From positions 62,001 to 126,000 of the forward strand of contig JACKIN010000006.1 of NCBI GenBank assembly GCA_020638495.1: a stretch of 64,000 nt of DNA, read 5' to 3'. How positions within the stretch are numbered: position 1 is the first letter of the stretch; each line of letters starts with the position of its first letter. This stretch comes from Geminicoccaceae bacterium (GTDB lineage Bacteria; Pseudomonadota; Alphaproteobacteria; Geminicoccales; Geminicoccaceae). The notes under the pieces are model-generated. The model was not told where the DNA came from, did no database searches, and saw nothing but the letters and a program-made list of their open reading frames with translations. The translations under genes were made by a program, and so were the position numbers. This document shows positions 14,808-22,557 of this stretch, piece after piece.

Positions 14808-17135
14808 ATGGCGAAGTTCGGCGTTGGCCAACCGGTCAGACGGGTCGAGGATCAGCGGCTGGTCACCGGCCGGGGTCGCTACACGGACGACATCAGCATC
14901 GATGGCCAGGCGCACGGCTACGTGGTCCGCTCGCCGCACGCCCACGCCCGGATCCGCTCGATCGACACGCGCGCTGCCGCGAAGGCGCCGGGCGTGCTCG
15001 GCGTCTTCACCGCCAAGGACTTCGGCCCGGAAGGTGCTTCGGTGCCCTGCTTCATCCCGATCACCAACAAGGACGGCAGCGAGCGCGCCGATCCCCCGCA
15101 CCCGATCCTCTGCACCGACAAGGTCCACTATGTCGGCGACAACGTCGCCTTCGTCGTCGCCGAGACGCTCGCCCAGGCCAGGGACGCGGCCGAGCTGGTC
15201 GAGGTCGACTACGAGGAGCTCGAGGCCGTGGCCGGCACCGCGCAGGCGACCGAGGCCGGGCGCGTGCAGATCCATCCCGATGCGCCGCGCAACATCGCCT
15301 TCGACTGGCTCCATGGCGACGAGGCCAAGGTCGATGCGGCCTTCGCCAAGGCCGCGCATGTCACGAAGATCGAGCTGATCAACAACCGCCTGGTCTGCAA
15401 CGCGATGGAGCCGCGCGCTGCCGTCGCCGAGTTCGACAAGTCGGCCGGCAAGCTCACCGTGCATACCTGCACCCAGGGTGGCTGGGCCTTCCGCGACACG
15501 CTGGCGCAGAATCTCGGCATGGAGCCGGCCGATGTACGTGTGATCACGCCCGACGTCGGTGGCGGGTTCGGCATGAAGGCGATGTTCTACCCCGAGTACA
15601 CGATGGCGGCGCTGGCGGCGAAGACCCTCGGCCGCGCGGTCAAGTGGACGTCGGACCGTTCCGAGGGCTTCCTCTCCGATTCGATGGGCCGCGACCACGT
15701 CACCACGGCGGAGCTGGCGCTCGATGGCGACCACCGCATCCTCGGCCTGCGTGTCTCGACCATCGCCAGCATGGGCGCCTACTACTACTTCTTCGCGCCG
15801 TTCATACCGACCTACGCTGCGCTCAAGGTGCTGCCGGGCGTCTACGACATTCCGGCGATGACCTATGCCGTCACCGGCGTCTTCACCAACACCGTGCCGG
15901 TCGACGCCTATCGTGGGGCGGGGCGGCCCGAGTCGATCTACTGCATGGAGCGGCTGATCGACGCTGCCGCGCGCGAGCTCGGCATGGAGCCCACCGAGCT
16001 GCGCCGCCTGAACTTCGTCAAGCCATCGCAGATGCCCTACTCGACCGCGGCCGGCGAGCTGTACGACACCGGAGAGTTCGAGCGTGTCATGGACGCCTGC
16101 ATGGCCAAGGCCGATTATGCCGGGCTCGAGGCGCGCCGCAAGGCGGCCGCGGCCAAGGGCAAGTATCGCGGCATCGGCATGTGCTACTACATCGAATCGA
16201 CCATGGGCGACCCGAGCGAGAGTGCCAAGGTCGAGTTCGCCGAGGACGGCACGGTCGCCGTGCTGGTCGGCACGCAGTCGAACGGCCAGGGCCACGAGAC
16301 CGCCTACGCCCAGGTCCTGCACGAGAAGCTGGGCGTGCCGTTCGAGCAGATCCGCATCGTCCAGGGCGACACCGACCGCATCAAGGGCGGCGGCGGCACC
16401 GGCGGATCGCGCTCGCTGACCGCCCAGGGCACCGCCATCAACAGTGCCTCCGACATCGTGATCGAGCGCGGCAAGGCCTATGCGGCGCAGCATTTCGAGA
16501 CGGCGGCGGCCGACATCCAGTTCCAGGAAGGCACGTTCTCGGTCGCCGGCACCGACCGGACCATCGACATCATGTCGCTGGCCCAGAAGGCGCGCACCAT
16601 GGCCTCACCGGCCGAGGGCATCGAGGGCGGCCTCGACGCCGAGACGACGATCAAGCTCGATGCCTGGACCTTCCCCAATGGCTGCCACATCGCCGAGGTG
16701 GAGATCGACCCGGACACCGGCATCGTCACCATCGTCGACTACAACGTCGTCGACGATTTCGGTGTCGTCCTCAACCCGATGCTGGTCGAGGGCCAGGTTC
16801 ACGGCGGGATCGTGCAGGGCATCGGCCAGGCGCTCCTGGAGCACACGGTGTACGACGAGAGCGGGCAGCTCATGACCGGCTCCTTCATGGACTACTGCAT
16901 GCCGCGCGCCGACGACCTGCCGTCCTTCGACTTCTCGACCATCGAAGTGCGCTGCGCCAACAACGCCATGGGCGTGAAGGGTTGCGGCGAGGCCGGCTCG
17001 GTCGGGTCGCCGGCGGCGGTCATCAACGCCATCGTCGATGCGCTCCAGCCGCTGGGCATCCGGAATGTCGACATGCCGGCTACGCCGGAGAAGCTCTGGC
17101 GCCAGATCCAGGGCGCCCAGTCCAAGGCTGCGTAG
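14808..17135 (+). CDS. Xanthine dehydrogenase/aldehyde oxidase family molybdopterin subunit (CoxL form II-like)
   Basis: 775 residues from ATG 14808 with GGAGGA upstream. The protein binds Mo-MCD and hydroxylates an aldehyde, purine or other heterocycle. PVRRVEDQRLVTGRGRYTDDI is the usual N-terminus (given here as the family start), VGGGFGMK lies near residue 250, and AYRGAGR at 367-373 is the form II signature rather than the AYRCSFR of true CO dehydrogenase. The base catalyst is Glu728 in GCGEAGSVGSP. Normally an FAD subunit and a [2Fe-2S] subunit are encoded beside it; neither is present here, so the partners must be encoded elsewhere. Confidence 0.88.
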   Translation: MAKFGVGQPVRRVEDQRLVTGRGRYTDDISIDGQAHGYVVRSPHAHARIRSIDTRAAAKAPGVLGVFTAKDFGPEGASVPCFIPITNKDGSERADPPHPILCTDKVHYVGDNVAFVVAETLAQARDAAELVEVDYEELEAVAGTAQATEAGRVQIHPDAPRNIAFDWLHGDEAKVDAAFAKAAHVTKIELINNRLVCNAMEPRAAVAEFDKSAGKLTVHTCTQGGWAFRDTLAQNLGMEPADVRVITPDVGGGFGMKAMFYPEYTMAALAAKTLGRAVKWTSDRSEGFLSDSMGRDHVTTAELALDGDHRILGLRVSTIASMGAYYYFFAPFIPTYAALKVLPGVYDIPAMTYAVTGVFTNTVPVDAYRGAGRPESIYCMERLIDAAARELGMEPTELRRLNFVKPSQMPYSTAAGELYDTGEFERVMDACMAKADYAGLEARRKAAAAKGKYRGIGMCYYIESTMGDPSESAKVEFAEDGTVAVLVGTQSNGQGHETAYAQVLHEKLGVPFEQIRIVQGDTDRIKGGGGTGGSRSLTAQGTAINSASDIVIERGKAYAAQHFETAAADIQFQEGTFSVAGTDRTIDIMSLAQKARTMASPAEGIEGGLDAETTIKLDAWTFPNGCHIAEVEIDPDTGIVTIVDYNVVDDFGVVLNPMLVEGQVHGGIVQGIGQALLEHTVYDESGQLMTGSFMDYCMPRADDLPSFDFSTIEVRCANNAMGVKGCGEAGSVGSPAAVINAIVDALQPLGIRNVDMPATPEKLWRQIQGAQSKAA

Positions 17136-17344
17136 CTGTCGTAGCTGTGACGGTCGTTCGTCCGAGCCGAGAGCGTCAGGCTGGCTGTCGCAATGCAGTC
17201 AGGCCCGAACGCGGAGGCTCGGACGAGCGGCCCGCTCGACCTTCTTGACCAACGGTCCACTGATTCGTTCACCCGCAGATCGCTGCCCTGATTGCGGCAG
17301 CCGATGGGTTGCATCCAACCTCGTCGGACGTTTGCAAGCGAGCG

Positions 17345-17362
17345 ACGTCATGATAACGTCGA
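17345..17362 (+). promoter_or_regulatory. Possible Pho box before the PhoX gene
   Basis: ACGTCAT-GATA-ACGTCGA has two 7-base direct repeats 11 bases apart, the layout of a PhoB-binding Pho box (CTGTCAT-N4-CTGTCAT). The first half fits well, the second at 4 of 7. It sits 43 bases before a PhoX-type phosphatase gene. The same bases also form an imperfect GACGT...ACGTC inverted repeat, so another regulator is possible. Confidence 0.4.
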
Positions 17363-17404
17363 GGTTGACCGCAACCGGTCCAAGCGGCAACGGGGAGGAT
17401 CGAG

Positions 17405-19279
17405 ATGAGCTTCAAGACAACAGCTCTCGCCGGCGTGTCGTTGACGGCGCTCCTGATCGCGCCGGCGACACTTTGCGCCGCGAGCATCGCCAGCGTCGAG
17501 TTCGTCGGCATGGAGGCGCCGAGCACAGCCGCCGACATGGCACGGATTTACAGCTCGGCCCGCGCCGAGGTCACCTATGACGACGGGTCGAAGAAGGTCT
17601 TTCCGTTGCGCTACGAGGTTCTCTATCGGAACCTCGACCGAATCGGCAGCAATCCCTACGAGGCAGGGCGACTCTACGACGCCTTCGGCCAAGGGCTCAT
17701 CGACCCGTACGGCCAGCCCGTGATCAGCGAGAATCCCGACGGCTCGACGCTCACGCGGGTGCCGGGACAGCCGAGCGCACCCAACGGTGATCCGACTGCC
17801 TACCATCTCGTGCAATGGGAAGCCGACTGGCTGCTCAGCGACGGCAAGGAGGCGTCCAAGACCGAGGGCTGGTACCCCCGGATGCCGATGATCATGAACC
17901 GCAACCTGGTGGCGCAGGAGCGTCAGACAGGCCGTCTCTCGGTAATCGATCAGGCCAATGTCGACTTCTCGGGCGTCGGCGGCTTGTGGATTCCCTGCGC
18001 TGCCTCGGAAACGCCATGGGGCACGCATCTCGCCGGCGAGGAGGATTATGACCTCTACGATCGAGGCAAGGTCGACGCGTCGCTCGCCGGCCTGACCGAA
18101 CTCTATTTCGGCAACACGCGCAAGGCCAACCCCTACGGCTACGGTTATCCCGTCGAGGTTTCAGTAGGCCGCGACGGTCAAAGCTCGGTTAAGAAGCACT
18201 ACAGCATGGGACGCGCCTCGTGGGAGCTCGCCCGCGTCATGCCGGACGGGAAGACCGTCTATTACGGTGATGACGGGCGCTATACCGGCCTTTTCATGTA
18301 CGTCGCGGATCGGGCGGGCAATCTCGGTGTCGGCACGCTCTATGCCGGGCGCTGGGACCAGCAGTCGGACCAGAACGGCGGCAGTGCGAATCTCACCTGG
18401 ATCAAGCTGGGCCACGCCGCCGACTACGAGGTTGCCCGGATGATCGAGGAGGAGCAATTCTCCTCGACCGAGAGCAGCATCTTCGCCATCTCCGACGAGC
18501 CGAAGGACGGCTTCACGGCGATCAAGGCCGGCAGCAAGAATATCGAGCACGTCAAGCTCAACCCTGGCAAGGAGCGGGCTGCGGCGTTCCTCGAGAGCCG
18601 CCGCTACGCGGCGTCGCTCGGGGCCACGACGGAATTCAACAAGATGGAAGGTGTCGCCGTCGATCCGCGCGACCACAAGGTCTATATCGCCATGTCGCGG
18701 ATCCAGGAGGGGATGCTCGCCAATCCGGAGGATCCGGCCGATCACATCAAGCTGCCAGAGCTCGGCGCCGGCGGTGTCTATGTTCTCGAGACCGCGAGCG
18801 GCGTGGCGGACAGCAACGGCGATCCGATCGCCAGCGATTGGGCCGCGGTCACCATGGCGGGAGTGCCGGGGCTCATGGGAGTCGACTTGGCGCAGAGTGA
18901 CGATATGGGCAACACGGCCGATCCCGATCACATCGCCGAGCCCGACAACATCGCCTTCATGCCCCGGATGCGCACGCTGTTCGTCGACGAGGACAGCGGC
19001 CGGCACACCAACAACTTCATGTGGGCGTTCAACGTCGACACCGGCAAGCTGGCGCGTGTCGCGTCTGGCCCGGCAGGTGCCGAGATGACTGGCCTCAACG
19101 TGGTCGAAGGCTGGAACGGCTTCGCCTATGTCCTGACCAGCTTTCAGCATCAGGGTGACGATGTCGGCGACCTCGAGATCAAGGACGCGGCGCTCAAGGC
19201 CGAGCTCGAAACGCTCATCGATCCGTTCGTGGCAGTGATCGGCTATCTCGGCGGCCTGCCCGGCAGCGACGTCGAATAG
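17405..19279 (+). CDS. PhoX-family alkaline phosphatase (DUF839)
   Basis: 624 residues from ATG 17405 with GGGGAGGA upstream. PhoX enzymes are Ca/Fe-dependent periplasmic phosphatases that release phosphate from organic esters. Family motifs include ASETPWGTHLAGEEDYD (about 200), MGRASWELARVMPDGKTVYYGDDG broken over residues 265-290, NKMEGVAVDPRDHKVYIAM, and AEPDNIAFMP. The N-terminus is a plain Sec signal (TTALAGVSLTALLIAPATLCA) with no twin arginine, unlike classical Tat-exported PhoX. The 269-base gap upstream holds the possible Pho box and no ORF. Confidence 0.82.
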   Translation: MSFKTTALAGVSLTALLIAPATLCAASIASVEFVGMEAPSTAADMARIYSSARAEVTYDDGSKKVFPLRYEVLYRNLDRIGSNPYEAGRLYDAFGQGLIDPYGQPVISENPDGSTLTRVPGQPSAPNGDPTAYHLVQWEADWLLSDGKEASKTEGWYPRMPMIMNRNLVAQERQTGRLSVIDQANVDFSGVGGLWIPCAASETPWGTHLAGEEDYDLYDRGKVDASLAGLTELYFGNTRKANPYGYGYPVEVSVGRDGQSSVKKHYSMGRASWELARVMPDGKTVYYGDDGRYTGLFMYVADRAGNLGVGTLYAGRWDQQSDQNGGSANLTWIKLGHAADYEVARMIEEEQFSSTESSIFAISDEPKDGFTAIKAGSKNIEHVKLNPGKERAAAFLESRRYAASLGATTEFNKMEGVAVDPRDHKVYIAMSRIQEGMLANPEDPADHIKLPELGAGGVYVLETASGVADSNGDPIASDWAAVTMAGVPGLMGVDLAQSDDMGNTADPDHIAEPDNIAFMPRMRTLFVDEDSGRHTNNFMWAFNVDTGKLARVASGPAGAEMTGLNVVEGWNGFAYVLTSFQHQGDDVGDLEIKDAALKAELETLIDPFVAVIGYLGGLPGSDVE

Positions 19280-19335
19280 GTCGTCGCAATCGATCCGGGG
19301 CCCTTGCCAAGAAGGTGGTTCGTTCGAGCGAGCCC

Positions 19336-19389
19336 GTCCCCGACCGGGAGCATGCATGCTCGGTCGGGGACTGCCGGTTCTGCCCGGCA
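19336..19389. terminator. Strong hairpin pair between convergent genes
   Basis: GTCCCCGACC...GGTCGGGGAC (19336-19371) encloses a GAGCATGCATGCTC core, an almost perfect stem with a 2-base bulge. A second hairpin, TGCCGG...CCGGCA (19372-19389), follows. They lie between the stop codons of the PhoX gene and the convergent DUF3500 gene and probably end transcription in both directions, though no long T tract is seen. Confidence 0.5.
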
Positions 19390-19393
19390 GTCC

Positions 19394-20338
19394 TCAGTGA
19401 CTGTGGTGGAAGTGCCCGCGCAGCAGGTCGCGGCCGAACTGCGACAGCGGGTTGTGCCAGACCGAGTGGCAGTGGTTGGCGTCGTTCTGGCTGTTCTCGT
19501 ACTCGATGACGAAGCTCGGGCCCTGCAGCCGGTAGTAGTGCCCACGCCCTGGCGTCGTTGAGCCGGCCCAGGCGAAATGAATGCGGTCCGTGCCGGCCTC
19601 GCGGATCGCGGCCATCTCGGTGGTGGCCAGGGCGGGTGTCAGGCGCCCGACATAGAGCTCGACGAGGGCGAGCGCCGCCGCTCGGGAGGAGTCGAGGAGG
19701 TCGGCCAGCGGCACGCCTTCGAGAGCCCGCAGGCTCAGCTCGCGACCGGGGCCGGTGATCACGTCGCCGGGCGAGCGTTCGGCGAGGATCGCGCGGGCGC
19801 GCCTGGCGTCATCCAGGCCGTGCAGCAGCGCGAAGCCCTGATCTGCTTCCTCCGGCAGGGTCCGCAGCCCCGCCCGGGGATGGGGCGGCGGCACGGTCGC
19901 TCGATTGGCGCCCATGAAGATCGGCGTCGGCAGCACCCCCCGCTCGGGGTCGAGCATCGCGGTGAGCGACAGATGATGCCCCTCGAAGCGCCAGCCCCAG
20001 AGCGCTTCGGCTGACGGCCGGCCGAAGCAGCGAAAATGGTAGTTCTCGGGATCGCGGAAGGTCGGACGGCCCTCGAGCTCGCCGAGAATGGCCTCGAGCA
20101 CGAGGATGGCCCGGGCGCGGGCGGCGCCGCTCTCGCTCAGCGTCAGGTCGACCAGCCGCCAGAGCAGCCGGCGCTGGGTTTCGTCCATGGCCCTCAGCGG
20201 CAGGCCGGGCCAGGCTCTCGGCGCATAGTGCCAATCGCCGACGGCGGCGGGATCGAGAGGGGCCAGCGCCGCTTTCGCTTGACCTACCGTGAATGTCGCA
20301 AGAAGAGCTGCGGCCGACTTCGCCATTCTCGCCAACAT
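19394..20338 (-). CDS. Exported DUF3500 protein
   Basis: 314 residues with an N-terminal signal (AKSAAALLATFTVGQAKA, cleavage about residue 23). The pattern fits DUF3500: RAWPGLPLRAMDETQRRLLWRL, NYHFRCFGRPS, WGWRFEGHHLSL, PIFMGANRA, and the closing HYYRLQGPSFVIEYENSQNDANHCHSVW segment split over residues 280-305. The many conserved histidines suggest a metal site, but no activity is known for the family. It ends at the hairpin cluster shared with the convergent PhoX gene. Confidence 0.7.
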   Translation of the reverse strand: MLARMAKSAAALLATFTVGQAKAALAPLDPAAVGDWHYAPRAWPGLPLRAMDETQRRLLWRLVDLTLSESGAARARAILVLEAILGELEGRPTFRDPENYHFRCFGRPSAEALWGWRFEGHHLSLTAMLDPERGVLPTPIFMGANRATVPPPHPRAGLRTLPEEADQGFALLHGLDDARRARAILAERSPGDVITGPGRELSLRALEGVPLADLLDSSRAAALALVELYVGRLTPALATTEMAAIREAGTDRIHFAWAGSTTPGRGHYYRLQGPSFVIEYENSQNDANHCHSVWHNPLSQFGRDLLRGHFHHSH

Positions 20339-20508
20339 GGTCCCACCCGTTTCCGCTGCTGCCCTGCCTGCGGTCAGTCTGGCATCGATCCCGGTAGACG
20401 GGCTACCCGAAACCTTGCGACGCTCCGTCGTGTTCCTTTTTCGAGCAGCGCGACCGGAAGCCGGTGGCGCTCGACGGCATTTTGCGTCGCAGCATCAGGG
20501 GAGACATC

Positions 20509-20967
20509 ATGCCACTCGAACGCAAGACCATCTGGCTGCTCGTTGCCGACGCCGCCCGGGGGCGTCTCTTTGCCGTCGATCGCCGGTCGCGTCGCTTCGT
20601 GCTGCTACGATCGTGGGCGGACGATGCAGCGGCCGGCAAGGGTCTCGATCTCGTGGCCGACCGTCCCGGGCGCACCTTCGACAGCGCCGGCCAGGGGCGC
20701 CATGCGATGGAGCCGACCACGCCACCCAAGACGGTGGCGAAGGCACGATTCCTGGCGATGCTGGCAGGGCATCTGAACGCCGAGGCGAAACGACGGGCCT
20801 TCGACGAGCTGCATCTGGTGGCGGCACCCCGCGCGCTCGGCGAGCTGCGCGAGCAATTGGACCCGCCCGTGCTGGAACGGCTCGCCGGTGATCAGGCAAA
20901 GGATCTGACACCGCTCGGCCAGCCCGAGCTCGAGGCGGCGCTGGGCGACCGGTTCTGGCCCTCTTGA
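20509..20967 (+). CDS. Host attachment / baeRF-like protein
   Basis: 152 residues from ATG 20509 (GGGGAG 5 bases upstream). The sequence IWLLVADAARGRLFAVD, the central KARFLAMLAGHLNAEAKR, and FDELHLVAAPRALGELRE match the Host_attach family first linked to plant attachment in rhizobia, now grouped with the bacterial eRF1-like (baeRF) fold. It may act on ribosomes or tRNA, but this is unproven. It stands alone upstream of the phasin gene. Confidence 0.75.
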   Translation: MPLERKTIWLLVADAARGRLFAVDRRSRRFVLLRSWADDAAAGKGLDLVADRPGRTFDSAGQGRHAMEPTTPPKTVAKARFLAMLAGHLNAEAKRRAFDELHLVAAPRALGELREQLDPPVLERLAGDQAKDLTPLGQPELEAALGDRFWPS

Positions 20968-21014
20968 GACTTTGGCGGCGGTGCGCAGGTGCGCTCCCGC
21001 GTCGCAGGCGGAAT

Positions 21015-21081
21015 TTGTGCAGTGCAGCATGAATCGGCTTGCGAGCGTCGCCGGATATGCTATCTATTGTGCACCGCAGTA
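21015..21081 (+). promoter_or_regulatory. Phasin promoter flanked by two repeated operator-like sites
   Basis: TTGTGCAGTGCAGCA (21015-21029) and TTGTGCACCGCAGTA (21067-21081) match at 12 of 15 positions and start 52 bases apart, about five helical turns. Between them TTGCGA (21039-21044) and TATCTA (21061-21066) could be -35 and -10 boxes with 16-base spacing. GCA/GCAG-rich sites like these resemble those bound by PhaR, which represses phasin genes until PHB granules appear. PhaR binding is my inference. Confidence 0.4.
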
Positions 21082-21099
21082 ATCTCGAGGGAGAGAACG

Positions 21100-21480
21100 A
21101 TGTCCACCAAGTCCGCTCTCAACGCCACCCCCATGATGCCGAAATTCGACGTCGACGCCGTGATGGCGCTGCACAAGGCCAATCTCGACACGATGGTCGC
21201 CGCCCAGAAGATCATGTTCGATCTGGCGCAGACCGTGGCGAAGCGGCAGAGCGAGCTGCTGAAGGATGCCTTCAGCAGCACCGAGAGCATGATGAAGGGC
21301 TTCGACGGCAAGAAGCAGCCGCAGGCCTACATGGATGACGCCAAGGTCGTCCTCGAGAAGGCCATGGCCGAGGCGAAGGAGACCATGGATCTGGGCATGA
21401 AGGCGCAGACCGAGGTTGTCGATCTCTTCGTCAAGCGCGCCACCGCCAATTTCGACGAGGCGAAGACGCTCGCCGCCTGA
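21100..21480 (+). CDS. Phasin family protein
   Basis: 126 residues from ATG 21100 with GAGGGAGA upstream. It is almost wholly helical and amphipathic, with no signal or membrane segment: FDVDAVMALHKANLDTMVAAQK, split over residues 16-37, then heptad-like stretches to VDLFVKRATANFDEAK. This is the phasin_2 pattern for small proteins that coat polyhydroxyalkanoate granules in the cytoplasm. A strong terminator follows, so it is probably a single-gene unit. Confidence 0.85.
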   Translation: MSTKSALNATPMMPKFDVDAVMALHKANLDTMVAAQKIMFDLAQTVAKRQSELLKDAFSSTESMMKGFDGKKQPQAYMDDAKVVLEKAMAEAKETMDLGMKAQTEVVDLFVKRATANFDEAKTLAA

Positions 21481-21503
21481 GCTGACTTCTCGATCGTTCC
21501 TTG

Positions 21504-21548
21504 AACGGCCGCCGGTGCGCTGCATCGGCGGCCGTTTGCGTTTTTTTT
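21504..21548 (+). terminator. Rho-independent terminator of the phasin gene
   Basis: AACGGCCGCCG (21504-21514) pairs perfectly with CGGCGGCCGTT (21526-21536) around an 11-base loop, followed within 4 bases by a run of eight T (21541-21548). Confidence 0.9.
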
Positions 21549-21621
21549 GTGCTGTTGCGCTAGGGGCTTGCGCTGTGCGGCGAGGTGGGCAGGATGGCGA
21601 GCCACTTTCCGCGGGACCATC

Positions 21622-22557
21622 ATGCGCGACATCAAGGACGATCACCTCAACCGCCCGAGTGCGCGCGAGGATCTCGAGCATTCCCAGGATGTCGTCCCAT
21701 CGCCGCAAAGCCAGGCGGCCAGCTACAGACTGGCCTTCGCCGATACCGATTTCCTGCTGCGCGAGGAGCTGCGGCCGGTCCGCCTGCAGCTGGAGCTGCT
21801 CAAGCCCGAGCTCGAGCTGCAGGCGATGCTGGTCGAGTCGACTGTCGTCATCTACGGCAGCGCCCGCATCGGTGATCCGGAGGAGGCGCGGGCAGCACTG
21901 GCCAGCGCCGAAGCCGCGGCCGGGGACGACCCGAAGGATCCCGCGAGGCAGCACGAGCTTGAAAGATGTCGCCGCGCGGTTGCCCGCTCGCGCTACTACG
22001 ACGAGGCCCGGCGCTTTGGTCGCCTGGTAACGGAGCATGCCCAGGATGGTCCGGTCCGGCAGTTCGTGATCGTAACCGGTGGCGGACCCGGCATCATGGA
22101 GGCAGCCAATCGTGGCGCCGCCGAGGCCGGCGGTGTCTCGATCGGCCTGAACATCACCTTGCCGCACGAGCAGTCACCCAATCGCTGGGTGACGCCGGAG
22201 CTGTCGTTCCAGTTCCACTATTTTGCCTTGCGCAAGATGCATTTCCTGATGCGCGCTCGCGCCCTCGTGGTCTTTCCGGGAGGTTTCGGCACGCTGGACG
22301 AGCTGTTCGAAGCGCTGTGCCTGATGCAGACCCAGAAGGTCCGGAAGATTCCCGTTCTCCTCTTCGACCGTGAGTACTGGGAGCGGATCGTCGATTTCGA
22401 CGCGCTGCTCGAGGAGGAGGTCGTGAGTGCCAGCGACCTCGAGCTCTTCCGCTTCGTCAATACTGCCGAGGACGCCTGGCGTCATATCCGGGAGCATTAC
22501 GGGCTCATCGCCGAGTCGTCGGACGGTGCGTCTCAGCTATCCGGGAGCATCGCTTGA
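21622..22557 (+). CDS. LOG/TIGR00730 family nucleotide monophosphate nucleosidase
   Basis: 311 residues from ATG 21622. The LOG fold carries VTGGGPGIMEAANRGA (phosphate-binding) and PGGFGTLDELFE (catalytic PGGxGTxxE, about residue 219). Members split nucleoside monophosphates into base and ribose 5-phosphate; some release cytokinins. An N-terminal extension of about 75 charged residues precedes the core, as in the longer bacterial PpnN-like forms. The stop overlaps the TTG start of the next gene (TTGA). Confidence 0.8.
   Translation: MRDIKDDHLNRPSAREDLEHSQDVVPSPQSQAASYRLAFADTDFLLREELRPVRLQLELLKPELELQAMLVESTVVIYGSARIGDPEEARAALASAEAAAGDDPKDPARQHELERCRRAVARSRYYDEARRFGRLVTEHAQDGPVRQFVIVTGGGPGIMEAANRGAAEAGGVSIGLNITLPHEQSPNRWVTPELSFQFHYFALRKMHFLMRARALVVFPGGFGTLDELFEALCLMQTQKVRKIPVLLFDREYWERIVDFDALLEEEVVSASDLELFRFVNTAEDAWRHIREHYGLIAESSDGASQLSGSIA

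Noticed and set aside
14808..17135. Aerobic CO dehydrogenase large subunit
   Set aside because: The active-site loop is AYRGAGR, not the AYRCSFR of true CO dehydrogenase, and CoxM/CoxS genes are missing.
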